DNA of 38,230 nucleotides from Sulfurisoma sp. (GTDB taxonomy: Bacteria > Pseudomonadota > Gammaproteobacteria > Burkholderiales > Rhodocyclaceae), in NCBI GenBank assembly GCA_030691075.1, contig JAUYFI010000092.1, forward strand, positions 1 through 38,230, written 5' to 3'. The position numbers and the translations under genes are program-made. The notes beneath the pieces were generated by a model, which was not told the origin of the DNA, did not search any database, and saw only the letters and a program-made list of their open reading frames with translations. Position 1 is the first letter of the stretch. Each line of letters begins with the position of its first letter. Below are positions 32,719-38,230 of this stretch, in pieces.

Positions 32719-33915
32719 ATGAACACAGCCGACATGACGTTCCCGCTGGTCACGCTGCAACCCGTCGTCAATGCCCGCCACGGCTGGGTCGCGCTGTCGC
32801 TCGACACTGGCGGTGGCATCGATGCCGCCGCTCTCGGGCGGATTTTCTGCGAATTCGGGCTCTACGACTCGCTCGACGGTCTGCCCTGCGTGGTGGCGCT
32901 CGACGATGCACCAGCGGATCTGGGCGAATTCATCCCGGCGCGGGACATCATCCTGCGCTTGCCGGCCGCGCGCTGTGCCGACGCGGACTTCGCCGACACG
33001 CTGCTGCGGCTGCAACGCGACGGCTTCCGTCTGATCGCCGACGGCCTGCCTTCCGTTGGTACGCGGCTGCCTCCCCCGATCACCGGCCTCGCGCTGGCCT
33101 GCGACGACGGATCGCCGCCGGCCGGCGCCGGCGAATGGCTGCCGCGGCTGCCCGGCCTGCATCTGGCGCTTGGCGTCGACAGCACCGATGCGCTGGCGCA
33201 TTGCAGCGGCGCCAATTTCCAGTGGTTCGCCGGCAACTACCCGCTGCGCCCCGCCACGGGGACCGGGGCGGGACAGTCGCCGGGCGGACCCTCGGTGGCT
33301 CTGCTGCTCAAGCTGCTGACGCTGGTCGCCCAGGACGCCGAGACGCGCGAGATCGAGGCTATTCTCAAGCAGGACCCCCATCTCTCCTACCAGTTGCTGC
33401 GGCTGGTGAATTCGGTGAGCTTCGCGCTGACGCAGAAGATCACCACCTTCGGCCAGGCCCTGCAGCTGCTGGGGCGGCGCCAGTTGCAGCGCTGGTTGCA
33501 GTTGCTGCTCTACGCCAACCCGGTGGCGGGCCGCCCGAGTCCGCTGCTGCCGCGCGCCGCGTTGCGCGCCGCGCTGATGGAAGCGCTGCTGCGCCATGCC
33601 GGTCCCACGGGCGATAGCGGCGAGATGATCGACCGCGCCTTCATGGCGGGCATGTTTTCGCTGCTCGACGCCTTGCTTGGCATGCCGCTGGCCGAGGCCC
33701 TCGGCCAGCTCAATCTTGCCGACGACCTGATGGCCGCGCTGCTCGCCCGCGAGGGGTGGCTCGGCCAGTTGCTCGACGTGGTGACGGCCGCCGAGCACTC
33801 GCCGGCCGAGCTCGGCCCGGCGCTGGCCGGCGCCGGCCTCGATTCGGCGGTCTGGGCCGAGACGCTGGCCCAGTCCTGTCGCTGGGCGATCCAGGTCAGC
33901 CGCGAGTCCGTCTGA
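32719..33915 (+). CDS. HDOD-domain protein with degenerate EAL-like N-terminus
   Basis: A 398-residue protein. The N-terminal half (..LVTLQPVVNARHGWVALSLD..) has the layout of a decayed EAL-like (YuxH type) domain without catalytic EAL residues. The C-terminal half is HDOD: LLLKLLTLVAQDAETREIEA, ILKQDPHLSYQLLRLVNSVS, QALQLLGRRQLQRWLQLLLY. Such proteins are signal-output modules in c-di-GMP networks and lack phosphohydrolase residues. It is followed directly by a PAS-GGDEF-EAL gene (ATG right after the stop), so the two are probably one operon. Confidence 0.8.
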   Translation: MNTADMTFPLVTLQPVVNARHGWVALSLDTGGGIDAAALGRIFCEFGLYDSLDGLPCVVALDDAPADLGEFIPARDIILRLPAARCADADFADTLLRLQRDGFRLIADGLPSVGTRLPPPITGLALACDDGSPPAGAGEWLPRLPGLHLALGVDSTDALAHCSGANFQWFAGNYPLRPATGTGAGQSPGGPSVALLLKLLTLVAQDAETREIEAILKQDPHLSYQLLRLVNSVSFALTQKITTFGQALQLLGRRQLQRWLQLLLYANPVAGRPSPLLPRAALRAALMEALLRHAGPTGDSGEMIDRAFMAGMFSLLDALLGMPLAEALGQLNLADDLMAALLAREGWLGQLLDVVTAAEHSPAELGPALAGAGLDSAVWAETLAQSCRWAIQVSRESV

Positions 33916-35748
33916 ATGGCGGTCAAATCGCTCCACCCCTACCCCGACGGCGAGCTGCCGCCGGACGAGGCCACCGTGCTGTACCGCGAGGCGATCGAGG
34001 CGCCAGCCAGCCTCGACGACGACGACGTGCGCGCACTGGTACGACACAGCCAGGCGCTGGCCCGCCGCATCGAGCGCCAGGCCACCGTGCTCGACCGCAT
34101 CCGCGAGTCGGTAATCACCATGGACCTGGTTGGCTTTATCACCGGCTGGAACAAGGGCGCCGAGCATCTCTTCGGCTACACCGCCACCGAGGCTATCGGC
34201 CGCAACATTCTCTTCCTCTATGACGATGACGACCGCGACAACACCGAGATCGAGGATGCCTTTCTCGAACATGGCGGCCGCGAGATGGAGGTGCGCCGGC
34301 GCAAGAAATCGGGCGAGGTGTTCTGGGCCAGCCTGCTCCTGTCCGCGGTGCGCGACGACGATGGCGACTCGATCGGCCTGATCGGTTACCTCGGCGACAT
34401 CACCGAGCGCAAGCAGACCGAGGAGCGCATCCACGCGCAGGCCTATCACGACCCCCTGACCGGCCTGGCCAACCGCACGCTGCTGTTCAAGCTGGTCGAT
34501 CAGGCCCTGGCCGTGGCGAAACGCAACGGCATCGGCGGCGCGCTGCTGTTCATCGACCTCAATCGTTTCAAGCCGATCAACGACACGCTCGGCCACACGG
34601 TCGGCGACCGCCTGCTGGTCGAAATCGGCGAGCGGCTGCGCCAGACGCTGCGCGGCGAGGACGTGGCGGCGCGCATCGGCGGCGACGAATTCGTGGTCGG
34701 TCTGTTCGACATCGCGCGCTCCGATCACGCCGGCATCGTCGCGCGCAAGATCCTCGCCGCCATCGACGAGCCGTTCTTCATCGACAACCACGAGCTGCGG
34801 ATCGGCGCGGCCATCGGCATCAGCCTCTACCCGCGGGACGGCGCCGACATCGAGGCGCTGCTCGCCGCCGCCGACATCGCCATGTACCGCGCCAAGCATG
34901 ACGGCCAGAGCGGCGAGGGCGGCGAGGGCTACGCCTTCTATTCCACGAGCATGAACGAGCGCGCCGCCGAGCGCCTGAAGATCGAGACCGGCCTGCGTCG
35001 CGCCCTCGAGCGCGACGAGCTGCTGCTGCACTACCAGCCCAAGGTCGCCATCGCCGATGGCCGCATCGTCGGCGCCGAGGCGCTGGTGCGCTGGAATCAC
35101 CCCGAGCGCGGCATGGTGTCGCCGGGCGAGTTCATCCCGGTGGCCGAGGAGACCGGCCTGATCCTGCATATCAGCGAATGGGTGCTCGACGCCGCCTGCG
35201 CGCAAAGTCGGCGCTGGCGGGACGCCGGCCTGGCGCCGCTCAAGGTCGCCATCAACCTCTCGGCGCGCGAATTCAACCCCAGGCTGCCGAGCCGCATCCG
35301 CGATGCGCTGGCCCGGCACGGTATCGGGCCGGAATGCCTCGACCTCGAGATCACCGAGGGCATGCTGATGAACAGCACCGAGCAGGTGATCGTGATGATG
35401 GGGGAACTGGCCGCCATGGGTCTGTCGCTCTCGCTCGACGACTTCGGCACCGGTTACTCGAGCCTGTCCTACCTGCGGCGCTTCCCCATCGACGCGCTCA
35501 AGATCGACCGCTCCTTCGTCATCGACCTGCCCGACGACGCCGATGCCGGCGCCATCGCCAGCGCCATCATCGGCATGTCCAGGCGCCTGCAGCACCGCGT
35601 CATTGCCGAAGGCGTCGAGACGCGGGCGCAACTGGAATTCCTCGCGGCCCACGGCTGCGACGAGATTCAGGGTTATCTGTTCTCGCCGCCGCTGCCGGCG
35701 GAAAAGTTCGAGGCCCTGGTCCGCGAAGACCGGCGCTTACAGCGCTGA
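33916..35748 (+). CDS. PAS-GGDEF-EAL c-di-GMP signalling protein
   Basis: A 610-residue cytoplasmic protein with no membrane segment. A helical N-terminus precedes a PAS domain (RIRESVITMDLVGFITGWNK, ..HLFGYTATEAIGRN, ..GYLGDITERKQTEER). The GGDEF domain has the intact motif RIGGDEFVVG near residue 254. The EAL domain has GAEALVRWNHPERG, and DDFGTGYSSLSYLRRFP and KIDRSFV are also complete. Both synthase and phosphodiesterase activities are possible. The PAS domain probably senses a small ligand or redox. It overlaps patB at the 3' end. Confidence 0.93.
   Translation: MAVKSLHPYPDGELPPDEATVLYREAIEAPASLDDDDVRALVRHSQALARRIERQATVLDRIRESVITMDLVGFITGWNKGAEHLFGYTATEAIGRNILFLYDDDDRDNTEIEDAFLEHGGREMEVRRRKKSGEVFWASLLLSAVRDDDGDSIGLIGYLGDITERKQTEERIHAQAYHDPLTGLANRTLLFKLVDQALAVAKRNGIGGALLFIDLNRFKPINDTLGHTVGDRLLVEIGERLRQTLRGEDVAARIGGDEFVVGLFDIARSDHAGIVARKILAAIDEPFFIDNHELRIGAAIGISLYPRDGADIEALLAAADIAMYRAKHDGQSGEGGEGYAFYSTSMNERAAERLKIETGLRRALERDELLLHYQPKVAIADGRIVGAEALVRWNHPERGMVSPGEFIPVAEETGLILHISEWVLDAACAQSRRWRDAGLAPLKVAINLSAREFNPRLPSRIRDALARHGIGPECLDLEITEGMLMNSTEQVIVMMGELAAMGLSLSLDDFGTGYSSLSYLRRFPIDALKIDRSFVIDLPDDADAGAIASAIIGMSRRLQHRVIAEGVETRAQLEFLAAHGCDEIQGYLFSPPLPAEKFEALVREDRRLQR
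35204..35223 (-). repeat. Dispersed 20-bp repeat, copy 6 (perfect, inside the EAL domain)
   Basis: Plus strand AAAGTCGGCGCTGGCGGGAC is the exact reverse complement of the repeat. It encodes SRRWRDA in the EAL domain, where an R-W pair is normal, so this copy does not look like an added insertion. Confidence 0.6.
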
Positions 35749-36890
35749 AACGGCCGTCGCCATGCGCGCCAGCGCCGCGTCCAGCGTGGCGCGCGGGCAG
35801 CCGAAATTGAGGCGGACGAAGCCCGCGCCTTCGCCGGTCATGCCGAAATCGGCGCCGTCCGCCAGGCCGACCCCGGCCTGCTCGAAGAAGCGCTGGGGAC
35901 TGGCAACGCCAAGACCGCGCGCGTCGATCCACGCCAGGTAGGTAGCCTCGACCGGCGCCATGGCCAGCCCGGGCATCGCCGCGACGGCCGCCGCGACGCG
36001 GTCGCGATTTCCCCGCAAATAGTCGGCGCTGGCGGCACGCCAATCGCCGCAGTCGCGATAAGCCGCCTCGCAGGCGACGAGCCCCAGCGTATTCACATGC
36101 GGCACGATGCCGTGCATGGCGGCGCGGAAATCGCGCCGCAGCCGCGCGTCTGAAATCACGGCGAAGGCGCAGCCGAGGCCGGGAATGTTGAAGGTCTTCG
36201 ACGGCGCCATCAGGGTGATGCTGCGCCGGGCGGCAGCCGCGCCGAGGCTGGCGAAGGGGACGTGCCGGCGCGGCTCCAGCATCAGGTCGCAATGGATTTC
36301 GTCGGAGCAGACGACGACATCGTGCTTCTCGGCCAGCCGCAGGATCTCCCGCAACTCCTCCTCGTGCCAGGCGCGGCCGACGGGATTGTGCGGGTGGCAG
36401 AGCTGCCACAGCTTCGGCTTCTCGCGCTTGAGCACCCCGGCCACGGCGGCGAAGTCCCAGCCCCAGCGATCGTCGCTCAGGACGAGCGGCACCGTGACCA
36501 GACGCCGGCCACCGTATTCGGGCGCCGAAAGGAAGGGCGGATAGACCGGCGTGGCGGCGAACACGGCGTCGCCCGCCTGCCCCACCGCGCGGCTGGCGAC
36601 GTGCAGGCCCGTCACCAGCCCCGGCAGCCAGACGATCCACTCGGCCGCGATGGCCCAGCCATATTCGCGCTCGCAATGGTCCCGCACCGCCTCGACCAGC
36701 GAGGGCCAGGGCTGGGCGTAGCCGAACACGCCGTGGTCGATGCGCCGGCGCAGGGCGTCCCGCACCGCCGGCGGCGCGGCGAAATCCATGTCGGCCACCC
36801 ACAGCGGCAGGATGTCGCGCCCCGCGTACTTGTTCCACTTGAGCGAGTCGGAACCGCGCCGGTCGACGCCGCGGTCGAAGTCAAAGGCGT

Positions 36891-36894
<4 letters not shown>
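35737..36894 (-). CDS. PatB-family pyridoxal-phosphate C-S lyase / aminotransferase
   Basis: A 385-residue fold-type I PLP enzyme: [45 protein letters not shown] and, near residue 230, [14 protein letters not shown] with the PLP lysine. Members split cystathionine or other cysteine conjugates to release thiol, as MalY/PatB do. It starts at a GTG overlapping the cysK stop (GTGA), so the two are co-transcribed; together they handle cysteine and homocysteine sulfur. Confidence 0.88.
36019..36038 (-). repeat. Dispersed 20-bp repeat, copy 7 (inside patB)
   Basis: Plus strand ATAGTCGGCGCTGGCGGCAC, 18 of 20 like the reverse complement of the repeat with the exact 12-bp core. On the gene strand it encodes AASADY before LRGNRD, a place where the family is variable. 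Confidence 0.5.
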
Positions 36895-37823
<929 letters not shown>

Positions 37824-37833
37824 CGGAAAGACC

Positions 37834-38229
37834 TTATTGACGCGATGTGAGAGTTTCAAAACCGGCGGCTGGCGCCGCCATGTGTTCGTCCCCTATTGTT
37901 TCTTGTTTTTGCCCGCGCAAGTAGAGTGTATCGGGTGAAAGATCGATTTCATCGTTCCGCACCTCACCCCCTGGAATCTTCAACACCACCTTGAACTCGT
38001 TGTATCTGACATGGATATGCGGGTGAGGGCTATTGTCTGGAAAACCACCGAATAAACGCGATGTGCAACATTCAGGCGGTAACCAAGCTATCGAACTGGA
38101 GTTGTGGTCTGCCGGGTTGCCGGTTGAGCGGGAGGCAAAGGGTATGAGCCGCGACTTTGCGATAAAGGCGGGAGACGGGACGCCGCGGATCGCGTCGTCA
38201 TTGCCGTGGCCCGGACTGGCGCCAACCAA
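37834..38229 (-). CDS. Uncertain reading frame at the window edge, with a DUF4160-like stretch
   Basis: The 371-nt stretch after the cysK start has lower GC than its surroundings. On the minus strand it contains [40 protein letters not shown], which recalls the P-H-x-H-V core of DUF4160 proteins. The surrounding residues are not convincing, and the frame runs off the window with no clear start. It may be a truncated or frameshifted small gene. On the plus strand, a short frame from 38144 ([20 protein letters not shown]) is also open to the edge but unidentified. Confidence 0.25.
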   Translation of the reverse strand: MVGASPGHGNDDAIRGVPSPAFIAKSRLIPFASRSTGNPADHNSSSIAWLPPECCTSRLFGGFPDNSPHPHIHVRYNEFKVVLKIPGGEVRNDEIDLSPDTLYLRGQKQETIGDEHMAAPAAGFETLTSRQ

Positions 38230-38230
38230 C

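Noticed and set aside
32659-35652. A 997-codon minus-strand frame opposite the HDOD and GGDEF-EAL genes
   Set aside because: Gln/Asp/Arg-rich antisense artefact; the opposite strand has complete catalytic motifs.

Overview
This 38.2 kb window looks like a chromosomal segment of a GC-rich betaproteobacterium, most likely from the Rhodocyclales or a close relative. The reasons are the glnK-amtB / ubiK / yifB neighbourhood, the MSHA-type pilin genes, the DUF1840, DUF2905 and NDUFA9-like genes, and GGDEF/EAL signalling. The assignment rests on gene content and protein resemblance recalled from memory; no database search was possible.

Region 1 (1-14.3 kb) is accessory. It is packed with small two-gene modules of toxin-antitoxin type around a split set of MSHA pilus genes. 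From left to right: a cut-off gene; a nucleotidyltransferase with a frameshifted partner; a nucleotidyltransferase + small helical protein cassette; an antitoxin/PIN toxin pair; a second nucleotidyltransferase + small protein cassette; the large surface/adhesin gene mshQ; a decayed mntA copy; an addiction-module antitoxin with a frameshifted ParE-like toxin; MntA-HepT; a Uma2 protein; a second MNT gene (frameshifted) with an unknown partner; VapBC; then mshC-mshD-mshO-mshP. A graveyard follows of higBA, DNA methylase and DUF3489 remnants. Copies of the first ~50 bp of mshQ lie between the modules before mshQ. Likewise, a copy of the mshQ-tail/mntA-head junction brackets the ParE-type module. 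Module insertion thus seems to duplicate the 5' end of the downstream gene again and again.

Region 2 (14.3-25.3 kb) is mostly core: glnK-amtB on the minus strand behind a sigma-54 promoter with NtrC-like sites, ubiK and yifB (comM) on the plus strand, a thioredoxin-like/MFS transporter pair, a CopG-ParE toxin-antitoxin pair with a palindromic operator, a rhodanese, and vitamin B12-dependent methionine synthase metH.

Region 3 (25.3-38.2 kb) is core: two Rhodocyclales-type hypothetical genes (one with a probable frameshift near its 3' end, one resembling CheZ), DUF1840, an alpha/beta hydrolase, DUF2905, tRNA CCA-adding enzyme, an NDUFA9-like NAD(P)-binding protein, soluble lytic transglycosylase, 5-formyltetrahydrofolate cyclo-ligase, an HDOD protein, a PAS-GGDEF-EAL protein, a PatB-type C-S lyase and cysteine synthase. 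metH, patB, cysK and the cyclo-ligase together touch methionine/cysteine and one-carbon metabolism, though they are not one operon.

The most unusual signals are two. (a) Toxin-antitoxin-like modules sit between direct copies of the 5' end of a downstream gene. (b) A 20-bp dispersed repeat (GTCCCGCCAGCGCCGACTTT and its reverse complement) occurs at seven or more places, both between and inside genes, with longer split forms in the yifB linker and in metH.
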